The notes under the pieces are model-generated. The model was not told the origin of the DNA, searched no databases, and worked only from the letters and a program-made list of their open reading frames with translations. From NCBI RefSeq assembly GCF_003460505.1, contig NZ_QTVG01000004.1, positions 124,001 to 188,000 of the forward strand: a stretch of 64,000 nt of DNA. The letters are read 5' to 3'. The translations under genes and the position numbers were made by a program. This document shows, piece by piece, positions 35,855-45,257 of the stretch (the first letter of the stretch is position 1; each line of letters opens with the position of its first letter). This DNA is from Eubacterium sp. AF36-5BH (lineage in GTDB: Bacteria; Bacillota; Clostridia; Lachnospirales; Lachnospiraceae).

Positions 35855-36866
35855 ATATAAGTTTACAAAAGAACATACATAGGTTGCAAAAGGTGTAGCA
35901 ATATTGTTGATGTTATATGATCATTTATATTGGATGGATTATGGAAAATATACTGCATTTATAAAATTACCAAATGTAAATGATATTCCTTGGTTAATTG
36001 GCTCAGTAGGAAAAATATGTGTAGCAATGTTTTTATTTTTGTCCGGTTATGGAATGTTTTTTTCTCAACAAGGGAGAAGTTATTCAATAAAGGATTCATT
36101 AAAAAGAATATATAATATATGGATTCAATATGCTTTTATAACAATTATAATTATTGCACTTGACTTAACTTTGGGCAAAATACAGTTAGATATTAGAAAA
36201 GTAATATTAAATATTTTTGCATTAGATTATTCATATAATAAATTTGCGTGGTTTATGATTACATATATTGTAATTATTTTTGTATTTCCTTTAATAAACA
36301 AAATATATAGCAAGACAAACTGGATTGTGCAAATAGGAATATTAGTAGGAATCAAAGGTGGAATAACTGTTATAAATACAGTGTTACAAAGTAAATGGGT
36401 AGTTCCGGAAATTATATATAAGACGTTTATTGAACCATTTATGTTTTTGCCTGTATTTTTAATTGGCTATGTATGTGCTGAATACAAGGGGTTTGAAAGA
36501 ATATTAATTTTTATTCAGGATAAGATTACTAAAAAATACAAACTAGGATTAGGAATAATATTAATTGGAATATGCATATTTATGCTAAAAATTCAAGCTA
36601 CAATATTTGATAATATAACAGCACCAATATTGTGCTTTACAATACCATACATATTGATAAATGGAAAGGTAGCAAAGATTTTTCAATATATAGGAAAGAT
36701 GTCAACTAATATGTGGTTAATACATTATCCAATTATGGTGACATTGCTAAATGCGTTAGTGTATGCACCTAGATACTGGTTATTGATATTGATGTGGTTG
36801 ATAATAATTATGATTCCGATTTGTTACTTGATAGATTGGAGTTGTAAGTATGTAAAAATAAATTGA
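35844..36866 (+). pseudogene. Acyltransferase-3 gene with in-frame amber at codon 13
   Basis: The natural start is ATG 35844, behind AAAGGGAA and overlapping the upstream GT2 stop. It reads 'MENKYKFTKEHT', then TAG (35880-35882), then 'VAKGVAILLMLYDHLY' in the same frame and on to 36866 without further stops. In intact relatives the fifth motif position is a glutamine-like residue, so one base change from CAG is likely. The rest has about ten membrane segments of an acyltransferase-3 (OafA-type) protein that would O-acylate EPS sugars. Translation could restart at ATG 35904, but this removes the first half of helix 1. Functional status is uncertain; a sequencing error is possible. Confidence 0.75.
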
Positions 36867-36933
36867 AAAATTATAGTAGCTAAAATATGTATATTATAAT
36901 TTATAGTTAAACACATAAAAAAGAGAGAAAATA

Positions 36934-37998
36934 ATGCGTATTATAAAGGATATTTTAAATCAACAGATAGTACCAATGGCAATTATATGCATAGTATTAG
37001 GAATATGTATATTACCATTAAGAAAAAATGACAAATTTAGTAAGCAAGGTCTTGAAATTGAGAATATGACCATAATAAAAAGCTTGGCATGTATTATGGT
37101 TATTGTTTCGCATTTGTGTGCACAAATGGAGGGAATAGGAATACTGGCATTACCTGCTAATGTTGGATTTTTAGCAGTAGGAATGTTTTTTTTCTGTTCG
37201 GGATATGGGTTGACATATTCTTATATTAATAAAGAAAATTATATCCAACATTTTTTGAAAAGAAGGTTGCTCTGTATATTAATTCCGTTTTGGAGTGCAA
37301 ATATAATCTATATTGTGTTAGAACAAAAAAAATTAGTAGGAAGTAATTTAATAAAGAGCATATTAGGAATAGACTTGGTATGCGGGCATTTTTGGTACAT
37401 ACAATGTATTATTGTGTTATACATATTGTTTTATATATGTGCAAGAATTATCAAAAATAAAAAGGTAATGGCTTTTGGCTTAATTTTGTTGTCAATTGCA
37501 TATGATGTTTGGTGGCAAATTGAAAATGCAGTTATAGGACAATCTTTACCATTTGTACTAGGAATTGTTTTTGCTTTTAGTGATTTGAAGTGGGTAAAAG
37601 AAAAGTTAAATGATTTTAAAAAATATATCCTGATAATTATTAGTTTTACGATAGTGTTTTTTGTAACATTTTTTATTTGGAGCATTTTAAGATGGCATGT
37701 AAAATTCCCAGAATATTTTATTTCAATAATAGGAATAGTTTGTCAAAATATATTTGTATTACTTATTGTATTATGCGCAATGGGATTTATTAGTAAGAGT
37801 ATTATAGGAAAATATATTGGTAAGGCATCATATGAAATATTTTTGTTACACCAAATTTCTATAGATATTTTCCAAAATCTTTTTGGAGATGCAAATTTAA
37901 GTGTAGTGATAATAGGTTCGATAGTATCATCAATTGCAATGGGAAGTATTTTTCATTGGATTATGAAAAAAGTTATTGAAAGGTTAAAGAGGTATTAG
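36934..37998 (+). CDS. Acyltransferase-3 family membrane protein
   Basis: 354 residues, about eleven membrane segments. After an extra N-terminal helix (about 12-30) the family begins: 'MTIIKSLACIMVIVSHLCAQ' with the conserved His, then 'LAVGMFFFCSGYGLTYSYIN' and the basic 'HFLKRRLLCILIPFWSANII'. These enzymes acylate extracellular polysaccharide hydroxyls, usually with acetyl. It is a second, intact gene of the family, placed directly after the amber-bearing one, and may compensate for it. An AGAGAGAAA site lies before the ATG, and the AT-rich 67-bp gap could hold a promoter. Confidence 0.85.
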   Translation: MRIIKDILNQQIVPMAIICIVLGICILPLRKNDKFSKQGLEIENMTIIKSLACIMVIVSHLCAQMEGIGILALPANVGFLAVGMFFFCSGYGLTYSYINKENYIQHFLKRRLLCILIPFWSANIIYIVLEQKKLVGSNLIKSILGIDLVCGHFWYIQCIIVLYILFYICARIIKNKKVMAFGLILLSIAYDVWWQIENAVIGQSLPFVLGIVFAFSDLKWVKEKLNDFKKYILIIISFTIVFFVTFFIWSILRWHVKFPEYFISIIGIVCQNIFVLLIVLCAMGFISKSIIGKYIGKASYEIFLLHQISIDIFQNLFGDANLSVVIIGSIVSSIAMGSIFHWIMKKVIERLKRY

Positions 37999-38003
37999 TA
38001 CAA

Positions 38004-39212
38004 ATGAAACGTATGGCAGTAATTTCAGCAGGATTTGTTCCGGTTCCGGCAGTTGATGGTGGGGCAGGAGAGGAATTAACAACAGAAATAATAAAAGGAA
38101 ATGAGAAAAAAGGTGATTATTTTATGGATATATATACAATAGAATCACCTAAATTATGTAATATTAAATATAAGAATGCTGAAGTAATACAACTACATAT
38201 AAGTAAATTAAATTGGTTTTTTTGCAAAGCAAGAAATGCTTTCTTGAAATTGTTCAATAGACGATATAGATTTATTCCGTATAACAGAGTTTTATTAAAA
38301 AAGTTTAGAGATAATTATGATTTGATTTTGATAGAAAATAATATGCAGGTGTATGAGGACATATATAAGCATATGAAAAGAAGTAAAAATAATATGATAT
38401 ATCATATGCATAATGATATAGATGGAACAACAAAGCCGGAATATTTATGTAGATATATTACTGATACTGCAAAAGTTATTTTACCTGTAAGTAAATATAT
38501 AAAGAATAGAGTTGAAAACTGTTCGCCTAATAATATTACAGAAGTATTTTATAATTGTATTGACACAAGGAAATTTAACAGAAATAAAGAATTCGATTGT
38601 AATAAAATTAAAGAAAAGTATGACATAGAAGCGAATGATTTTGTGTATATGTATGCGGGAAGCGTTTATAAGGGAAAAGGTGTTTTAGAATTAGTCAAAG
38701 CATTTAAAAAAGTAAGTAAAGAATGCAATAATGTTAAGTTACTAATTGTGGGAAGCACGTGGTACAATTTGATTGATAAAGATGAGTATTATGTCAGATT
38801 AATTAAAGAAATTGAAGATATAAAAGATAATGTGATATTTACAGGATATGTTTATCCGAATGATATGCCAGAGTTTTACTCTATTGCAGATGTTATGGTT
38901 ATCTCTTCCATTTGCGAAGAGGCTTTTCCGTTAGTTGCACTTGAATCAATGGCAATGGGAAAGGCAATCGTTTCAACAAATTCAGGAGGGATTGTTGAGT
39001 CGTTAATTTCTGGAACGGCAATTATGGTAGATAAAAGTAGAGATGTTATAGAAGGATTATATTGTGGAATGAAAGAACTTTATGACAATGACGAATTAAG
39101 AAAGCAAATAGCTGAAAATGCCTATAATGAATTTATTAACAATAAAAACTATAATGTAGATTTATACTATGATACATTTAAAGAAAAGATAGGAAAATAT
39201 ATAGAATGTTAA
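38004..39212 (+). CDS. GT4-type glycosyltransferase
   Basis: 402 residues, GT-B fold. N-terminus 'RMAVISAGFVPVPAVDGGAG' with the acceptor Gly-rich loop; donor domain with 'YMYAGSVYKGKGVLELVKAF' and the EX7E motif 'EEAFPLVALESMAMGKAIVS'. It likely adds a sugar in the cytosolic assembly of the EPS unit. AAAGAGG precedes the start by a few bases, only 5 bp after the acyltransferase stop. The stop overlaps the next gene by 7 bp. By eye this gene and its neighbours to 42.6 kb are more A/T-rich than the flanks, as in a variable serotype-like cassette. Confidence 0.9.
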   Translation: MKRMAVISAGFVPVPAVDGGAGEELTTEIIKGNEKKGDYFMDIYTIESPKLCNIKYKNAEVIQLHISKLNWFFCKARNAFLKLFNRRYRFIPYNRVLLKKFRDNYDLILIENNMQVYEDIYKHMKRSKNNMIYHMHNDIDGTTKPEYLCRYITDTAKVILPVSKYIKNRVENCSPNNITEVFYNCIDTRKFNRNKEFDCNKIKEKYDIEANDFVYMYAGSVYKGKGVLELVKAFKKVSKECNNVKLLIVGSTWYNLIDKDEYYVRLIKEIEDIKDNVIFTGYVYPNDMPEFYSIADVMVISSICEEAFPLVALESMAMGKAIVSTNSGGIVESLISGTAIMVDKSRDVIEGLYCGMKELYDNDELRKQIAENAYNEFINNKNYNVDLYYDTFKEKIGKYIEC

Positions 39213-40351
39213 AAAAGAAGAAAATATTATTTTATATAGATACTTTAGCACAGGGAGGACTAGATAAAGTAGTTACGGAAATTTTAAATAATTTAAATTT
39301 CGACAAATACGAAGTTACTTTGATAAGGAGGTTCCCAGGTGGATATTATACGAATTTTTTGGATAGTCATATAATAACAAAGTCTAACATGCCATTTAAG
39401 GAAGAAAGTTCAGAAATATATAACCATTTAGTAAGAGTGCTGTGTGATAAAATTCCAAGAAAAATATTATATAAATTATTTATTAGAGGAAAATATGATG
39501 TAGAAGTTGCATGTGATGATGCAATCGCAGCAAGGGTTATAGGAGGTTCTACAAACAAGAAATCGTTAAAAATTTTATGGGAGCATATGGATGCCATGGT
39601 GAATGTATCATCAGCAACAGATTACAGTGAAAAAAAAGCAAAATGGTTTTTTGATCCGTTTAATAAAATAATTGGAGTCTCAAATTATTGTGCAAAAAGA
39701 TTTGTACAAAAGTACGGATTTAATCAAAAAGTATCATATATATATAATCCAGTAGATGTGGAAAATATAAAAAAAAGAAGTAATGATTTTGTGCCAACAG
39801 AATTAAAAAAAGAAATTTTTAATATAGTAATGCTTGGAGCGTTAGTTGAACCTAAAGGATATTTGAGAATAATTAATGTAGCAAAAAAAATAAAAAAAGC
39901 AGGTTATGGATTTCAAATTTTTATAATAGGTGAAGGAAATATGAGAGAAGAAATTGAAGAAAAAATAGAAAAATGTGGATTGAAAAACGAGATTGTTTTA
40001 CTTGGCTTTAAAGAAAATCCATATCCATATATAAAATTATGTGATTTGTTTGTATGTGGTTCTTACCATGAATCATACTGTTTAGCAGTTGCTGAAAGTA
40101 TGGTTTTAAACAAAGCTATATTAAGCACAAAATGTGCTGGACCTATAGAATTATTGGACAATGGTAAGTACGGGAAAATTGTTGAAAATACAGAAGATGC
40201 AATCTTTGATGGGATAATTAATATGATAAAATATCCGGAAGAAAGAAAAGAATATGAAAAATTACTTAATGATATGAATGAAATATTTAGTGTTGATGAA
40301 AGCGTTAAGAAATGGGAAAAGATATTTGATGGAGAGAACAAACGTGGATAA
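39206..40351 (+). CDS. GT4-type glycosyltransferase
   Basis: 381 residues, GT-B fold. 'KKILFYIDTLAQGGLDKVVT' gives the N-terminal acceptor loop; 'NIVMLGALVEPKGYLRIINV' and the EX7E motif in 'GSYHESYCLAVAESMVLNKA' give the donor half. It is a retaining transferase acting on the lipid-linked unit. It overlaps its neighbours by 7-8 bp at both ends, so translation is coupled through the cluster. Donor unknown. Confidence 0.88.
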   Translation: MLKKKKILFYIDTLAQGGLDKVVTEILNNLNFDKYEVTLIRRFPGGYYTNFLDSHIITKSNMPFKEESSEIYNHLVRVLCDKIPRKILYKLFIRGKYDVEVACDDAIAARVIGGSTNKKSLKILWEHMDAMVNVSSATDYSEKKAKWFFDPFNKIIGVSNYCAKRFVQKYGFNQKVSYIYNPVDVENIKKRSNDFVPTELKKEIFNIVMLGALVEPKGYLRIINVAKKIKKAGYGFQIFIIGEGNMREEIEEKIEKCGLKNEIVLLGFKENPYPYIKLCDLFVCGSYHESYCLAVAESMVLNKAILSTKCAGPIELLDNGKYGKIVENTEDAIFDGIINMIKYPEERKEYEKLLNDMNEIFSVDESVKKWEKIFDGENKRG

Positions 40352-41384
40352 TATTGAACAGGATTTAATAAGCGTGATTATTCCAGCATATAATTGCGAA
40401 AAATATATTGATAATTGTATAAAAAGTGTAATTAATCAAACATATAATAAATTGCAGATTATTATTGTCGATGATGGCTCAACAGATGGAACGGCAAATA
40501 AGCTAGTGGAATATGCTTGTATCGACAAAAGAATTGAGATTATTACACAAAACAACATGGGAGTTTCTGAAGCACGAAATAACGGAATAAAGAGCGCTAA
40601 CGGAAAGTATATATGTTTCGTAGATAGCGACGACTACATAGATGAAAAAATGATAGAAAAGTTACATGCAGCTATAGGGGAAAATAACTGTTGTGTGTGT
40701 GGGTTATGCTGTAGGTTGGTGTATAGTAGTGTAGTTATTTCGCCATTTAAGACCAAAGAAATAGTTTCCAAAAAAGATTTTTTAAAAGAGATGGCAAAAA
40801 GTGGCTTTAACATATATTTTGGAGCTGTATGGAATAAAATGTATGAAACGAAGATATTAAAGAGGTACAATATTGTTTTTAATAGAAACATAGAATACGC
40901 GGAAGATGTGTTGTTTAATTTAGAATATATACAATATATAAGTAATGTTGCTGTTATTAGTGAATGGCTATACAACTATAGCGATATAAGTGGTTCATTG
41001 ACTAAAACAGAAAATCAAAAAGTAAAATTTTACAGTGCAAAAATTAGATACTCATATGCTATACAGGTGTTTAATGAGGCCAACATTCTTAATGTTTGTA
41101 TGAAAAATATATGTACAGCGATGGCATTAGAGCTTATTGGTCCAACCTATGATATTTGTAAAGAAAATTATAAAGGGATTGCGATTGCTAAAAAGGAGCT
41201 AGGTGAAATTTATAATGAAAAAATAGTTAGGTTAGCATTAAAGCATAATAAAAATTCGACTATGGTTCACAAGATTGCAAAAATTGCAATAAACTTGAAA
41301 AGCTATACAGTTTTTATTGTGCTGATGAGAATGTGGATACCAATACAGAAAATATTTAAGATAGTAGACAGAAGGAGTAATTAA
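40344..41384 (+). CDS. GT2 family glycosyltransferase
   Basis: 346 residues from GTG 40344, seven bases after GGAGAG (40331-40336); earlier in-frame ATGs lie inside the preceding gene and lack a site. GT-A domain: 'ISVIIPAYNCEKYIDNCIKS', 'LQIIIVDDGSTDGTANKLVE', then 'NNMGVSEARNNGIKSANGKY' and the metal motif 'FVDSDDYIDE'. An inverting transferase that probably extends the EPS repeat. It is followed by a truncated GT2, perhaps a decayed relative. Confidence 0.88.
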   Translation: MDNIEQDLISVIIPAYNCEKYIDNCIKSVINQTYNKLQIIIVDDGSTDGTANKLVEYACIDKRIEIITQNNMGVSEARNNGIKSANGKYICFVDSDDYIDEKMIEKLHAAIGENNCCVCGLCCRLVYSSVVISPFKTKEIVSKKDFLKEMAKSGFNIYFGAVWNKMYETKILKRYNIVFNRNIEYAEDVLFNLEYIQYISNVAVISEWLYNYSDISGSLTKTENQKVKFYSAKIRYSYAIQVFNEANILNVCMKNICTAMALELIGPTYDICKENYKGIAIAKKELGEIYNEKIVRLALKHNKNSTMVHKIAKIAINLKSYTVFIVLMRMWIPIQKIFKIVDRRSN

Positions 41385-41389
41385 GAGAA

Positions 41390-41518
41390 TTGGACACAAT
41401 AAGTATTATAATACCAGTATATAATTGTGAAAAGTATATTGATAGATGTCTGTCAAGTATTGAAGGACAATCTTATAAAGAATTAGCAGGTTACAAGATA
41501 GAACATAAAAAATTATAA
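41390..41518 (+). pseudogene. 5' fragment of a GT2 glycosyltransferase
   Basis: From TTG 41390 behind AAGGAG (41372-41376) the frame reads 'LDTISIIIPVYNCEKYIDRC' and then 'LSSIEGQSYKEL', the standard GT2 N-terminus. It then jumps to an unrelated short 'AGYKIEHKKL' and stops. The nucleotide-binding core and metal motif are absent. An internal deletion that joined the gene's start to its very end would explain the pattern. Non-functional as a transferase. Confidence 0.8.
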
Positions 41519-41532
41519 ATGTAAGGAAAAAC

Positions 41533-42660
41533 ATGAAAAAGATAGGAATTATTACAATAACAAACGGAAGAAATTATGGTAATAAACTTCAAAATTATGC
41601 TTTATTAAAAAGTTTAGAAAAATTAGGTTTCGAAGTTGAAACCATTAATAAAATATTCAAAAAAGAAAATAAACTAAATTTATTTTTTTATAGAATCAAA
41701 ACATGTATTAGAAATGTTTTGCATATAAACGAAAGAATTGGAATTTGCAAAAGAGAAAGGAAGTTCTCACAGTTTGACAAAAGATATTTAAAAATAAGCA
41801 AATATTGGACTTATAAAAATGAATATCGAAAAGGAATTGCAGATAAGTTTGACTACTTTGTTTGTGGGAGTGACCAGATATGGAATCCAAAATTTATAGA
41901 GTGTTTGGAAGATATAGAAAGTTCAACTGCATATTTTGCACAGACTGAAAAAAGAATTGCGTATGCAGCAAGTTTTGGAATTAGCACCCTTCCAGATGAG
42001 TATGTAGAGTTGTTTAAGAAATTGTTGAGAGATATGAAATCAATATCTGTTAGGGAGGAATCGGGTGCAACAATAATCAAAAATATTTTAAATAAAAATG
42101 TGCCTGTTACCTTAGATCCAACATTGCTTTTAAATCAGGAGGAATGGAAAGAGTTTCAAAACAAACCTAAAATAGTGCTTCCGCAAAAATATATAGCTAC
42201 ATATTTTTTAGGAAATAAAAGTAAGGAAGTTGAAGAATACATAAAAGAATTATCAAAGAAGTATAATTATCCTATTGTTGAATTATACTGTGAGTGGTTA
42301 TGGGATAAGGATATTTCCAATTTGGATTATTTCTCCTTAGATCCGACAGAGTTTGTATATGTAATTTCACATAGTGAAATGCTGTTTACAGATTCATTTC
42401 ATGGAAGTGTATTTTCTGCAATTTTTGATAAGCCGTTCAGAGTTTTCAAGAGAAATGATAACTTTTCACCGGATATGTGGTCGAGAATGGAGACACTAAT
42501 TAATTTAATTGATGATTATAGTGTCATAGGCGATACTGATGAGTCATTAGAAAATATAGTAGGAAAAAGCGCTATATACAACAAACAAAAGATAGAATTT
42601 AAGAGAAAAGAATCACTGGAATATCTAAAAAATGCATTAAATATAAATAGTAATTCTTAA
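41533..42660 (+). CDS. Polysaccharide pyruvyl transferase family protein
   Basis: 375 residues. The start 'KKIGIITITNGRNYGNKLQN' with 'YALLKSLEKLGF' is the hallmark of the PS_pyruv_trans family, as are 'DYFVCGSDQIWNPKFIE', 'RIAYAASFGISTLPDEYVEL', 'SVREESGATIIKNIL' and 'FTDSFHGSVFSAIFDKPF' near the end. Members transfer pyruvate from PEP to a sugar to form an acidic ketal, which would add charge to the EPS. RBS AAGGAAAA lies before the ATG. An F420-dehydrogenase-beta-like gene, a frequent partner of this family in EPS loci, is two genes downstream. Confidence 0.88.
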   Translation: MKKIGIITITNGRNYGNKLQNYALLKSLEKLGFEVETINKIFKKENKLNLFFYRIKTCIRNVLHINERIGICKRERKFSQFDKRYLKISKYWTYKNEYRKGIADKFDYFVCGSDQIWNPKFIECLEDIESSTAYFAQTEKRIAYAASFGISTLPDEYVELFKKLLRDMKSISVREESGATIIKNILNKNVPVTLDPTLLLNQEEWKEFQNKPKIVLPQKYIATYFLGNKSKEVEEYIKELSKKYNYPIVELYCEWLWDKDISNLDYFSLDPTEFVYVISHSEMLFTDSFHGSVFSAIFDKPFRVFKRNDNFSPDMWSRMETLINLIDDYSVIGDTDESLENIVGKSAIYNKQKIEFKRKESLEYLKNALNINSNS

Positions 42661-42681
42661 GCTATAGCAAGGATATTATAA

Positions 42682-44208
42682 ATGAAAATCGAAAGAACAA
42701 AGAACGCAACAAGAAACATAATATACGGAGTGCTCCTAAAAATTTATCAATTATTAGGACCGTTCATTCTAAGAACTATATTTATATACACATTAGGCAT
42801 GGAGTATTTAGGTTTGAACAGCTTGTTTACTTCCATTTTAAGTGTGCTTAATCTAGCAGAATTAGGAGTTGGTTCAGCTCTTGTGTTTAGCATGTACAAG
42901 CCAATTGCTGAAGATGACACAGAGAAAATTTGTGCATTAATGAATCTGTACAAGTTATATTATCGAATTATAGGTGCAGTAATCTTAATAACAGGACTTA
43001 TATTAGTACCGTTCATTCCTAAATTAATTTCGGGAAGCGCACCGGAAGATATAAATATTTATGTTTTATATTTAATGAATTTAGGAGCAACAGTTTTAAC
43101 TTACTGGTTGTTTGCATATAAAACATGTTTATTTGGTGCACATCAGAGAAACGATGTAACCGCCAAAGTAACTATGATTTCATCTACTTTGCAGTATATT
43201 ATACAGGCAGTGTTATTAATAATTGTGGCTAACTACTATTTGTATCTGACAATTATAATTGCTACACAAATTTTCAATAATTTGTATGGAGCTTGGAAGT
43301 GTAACAAAATGTTCCCTGATTACAATGCAAGAGGACATTTGGATAAGTCAGAAGTGAAAGTAATTAATGGAAAAGTTAGAGATTTGTTTACTGCTAAGGT
43401 TGGTGGAGTTGTAGTTGATTCAGCGGATACAATAGTTATCTCAACCTTTTTAGGATTAACAACTCTCGCAATATATAATAATTATTTTTATATAATGTCA
43501 TCCATATATGGATTTATAATGATTATTTTCAATGCCTGTATGGCGGGTGTAGGAAATAGTCTTATAGTTGAAAGTGAAGATAAGAACTACAATGATTTAA
43601 AGAAATTTTTATACATAGTTTGTTGGATAGCATCAGTTTGCACATGTTGCCTGCTTGGATTGTATCAACCATTTATGAAAATGTGGGTGGGCGAGAAGTC
43701 TATGTTAAGTTTTAATTTGGTTATTTGCATTTGCATTTATTTCTTTGTTCGAAATATAAATACACTTATTAATATGTACAAGGATGCAGCAGGAATGTGG
43801 CATGAGGATAAGTGGCGACCACTGGTAGTTTCTTTGGCTAACCTTGGCTTAAACCTAATATTAGTTCATTATATAGGCTTGTTTGGAATTTTGCTTTCCA
43901 CAATTTTAACAATGGCATTTATTGGTATGCCTTGGTTAATATATAACCTGTTTACTGTTATTTTTAAAAGAAATGCAATTGAATTTATTTTTAAGATGAT
44001 TTTCTACACAGGGCTGGTGTGCATTATGTGCGTAATTACTTACGCTGTTTGCGTACATATATCATTGTCAGGTGTAGTAGGATTTGTAGTTAAAGGAATA
44101 GTTATATTTGGCATTGCAAATGTAATATTCTTAGGAGCAACCTTCTTGATGCCTGAGTTTGGTCAAACAAAGGAATTAATTTTGAAAATTATAAAGAGAA
44201 ATTTCTAG
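42682..44208 (+). CDS. Wzx-type repeat-unit flippase
   Basis: 508 residues with about 12-14 membrane helices of the MOP/polysaccharide-transport superfamily. The N-terminus 'GVLLKIYQLLGPFILRTIFI' and 'LGMEYLGLNSLFTSILSVLN' are typical of Gram-positive capsule flippases; 'GGVVVDSADTIVISTFLGLT' in the middle fits the same family. It would move the undecaprenyl-linked repeat across the membrane before polymerisation. The ATG lies 21 bp after the pyruvyl-transferase stop, with AAGGAT as site. Confidence 0.92.
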   Translation: MKIERTKNATRNIIYGVLLKIYQLLGPFILRTIFIYTLGMEYLGLNSLFTSILSVLNLAELGVGSALVFSMYKPIAEDDTEKICALMNLYKLYYRIIGAVILITGLILVPFIPKLISGSAPEDINIYVLYLMNLGATVLTYWLFAYKTCLFGAHQRNDVTAKVTMISSTLQYIIQAVLLIIVANYYLYLTIIIATQIFNNLYGAWKCNKMFPDYNARGHLDKSEVKVINGKVRDLFTAKVGGVVVDSADTIVISTFLGLTTLAIYNNYFYIMSSIYGFIMIIFNACMAGVGNSLIVESEDKNYNDLKKFLYIVCWIASVCTCCLLGLYQPFMKMWVGEKSMLSFNLVICICIYFFVRNINTLINMYKDAAGMWHEDKWRPLVVSLANLGLNLILVHYIGLFGILLSTILTMAFIGMPWLIYNLFTVIFKRNAIEFIFKMIFYTGLVCIMCVITYAVCVHISLSGVVGFVVKGIVIFGIANVIFLGATFLMPEFGQTKELILKIIKRNF

Positions 44209-44260
44209 AGTTAAAAATCATCACTCAATGCGAAAGAAGTAATAGATGTAAGGAAAAAAC

Positions 44261-45235
44261 ATGATTAACAAAAGTACAATTAAAGCCTATGCCTGTATTA
44301 ATAAAAACACATCAATAAGACAGAAGAGTTCCTCCGGTGGATGTTATTTCGCTCTTGCAAAAGATTTTATTGAACAAGGTGGAATAGTGTACAGTGCAAG
44401 GTTCAATGATGGGTTTAGCGTGGAGCATGCAAAATGCTCCAGTGTAAATGAGCTTGCACAGTTTATGGGAAGTAAATATGCACCAAGCAGATTAGGAAAT
44501 ACTTTTAAAGAGATTAAGGAAGTTCTTGAAAAAGGAAAAAGGGTAATGTTTGTTGGCACTCCCTGCCAAAATGCAGGCTTAAGTTCCTTCTTAAAGAAGG
44601 ATTATCCAACCCTTTTAAAGGTTGATTTTATATGTCATGGAATGCCTGATGAAAAAGTGTGGGACAGGTATTCGGATTACTTAAAAGAAAAAGGTGAAAT
44701 AAAAAATATTTATTTTAGAAATAAAGATAAAGGTTGGTATGATTATAATTTTAAGGTAGAATATGTAGATGGAACCGTCTTTGAGGAAAATCATAGCGAC
44801 AATATTTACATGCGTGGCTTTTTAGCAGATTTGTTTTTGAAAAAAGCCTGCTATGAATGTAAGAATCGTGGCTTTAATAGAGTAAGCGATATTACCTTAG
44901 CTGATTATTGGGGAATAGATGATGCCATACCTGAAATGTTTGATAACCAGGGAACTTCAGCAGTTTTTGTGAATACCTTAAAAGGCGAGAAAATATTTAA
45001 TAAAATTAGTGAACAGTTTAGTATTAGACAGGTTAATCTAGAAGAAATAACAAAATATAATCCTTCATATTTTTATAATGCTAACATGCATAGAAAATAT
45101 AATCAATTTATGGAAAAGTTGGATAATTGTAAGGATGTAATAAAGCTAATTGAAAACTGTTTAAAAGATAAATTTATTGTAAGGGCATTAAGAAAAGTTA
45201 AGAGAACAATCAAAAATCTCTTCCATATTTCATAG
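44261..45235 (+). CDS. F420-hydrogenase/dehydrogenase beta-subunit-like protein
   Basis: 324 residues. 'SSSGGCYFALAKDFIEQGGI', 'GKRVMFVGTPCQNAGLSSFL', 'VDFICHGMPDEKVWDRYSDY' and 'SDITLADYWGIDD' are signatures of the FrhB C-terminal domain. Such genes are common in EPS loci beside pyruvyl transferases, where the proteins are thought to act on sugars or partners, not on F420. The N-terminal two-cluster ferredoxin found in many relatives is missing: no CxxCxxCxxxC motif precedes the domain, only an isolated Cys near residue 12. It may work with the upstream pyruvyl transferase. Exact reaction unknown. Confidence 0.8.
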   Translation: MINKSTIKAYACINKNTSIRQKSSSGGCYFALAKDFIEQGGIVYSARFNDGFSVEHAKCSSVNELAQFMGSKYAPSRLGNTFKEIKEVLEKGKRVMFVGTPCQNAGLSSFLKKDYPTLLKVDFICHGMPDEKVWDRYSDYLKEKGEIKNIYFRNKDKGWYDYNFKVEYVDGTVFEENHSDNIYMRGFLADLFLKKACYECKNRGFNRVSDITLADYWGIDDAIPEMFDNQGTSAVFVNTLKGEKIFNKISEQFSIRQVNLEEITKYNPSYFYNANMHRKYNQFMEKLDNCKDVIKLIENCLKDKFIVRALRKVKRTIKNLFHIS

Positions 45236-45257
45236 CCCCCCACCCAAAGGAGAAATC

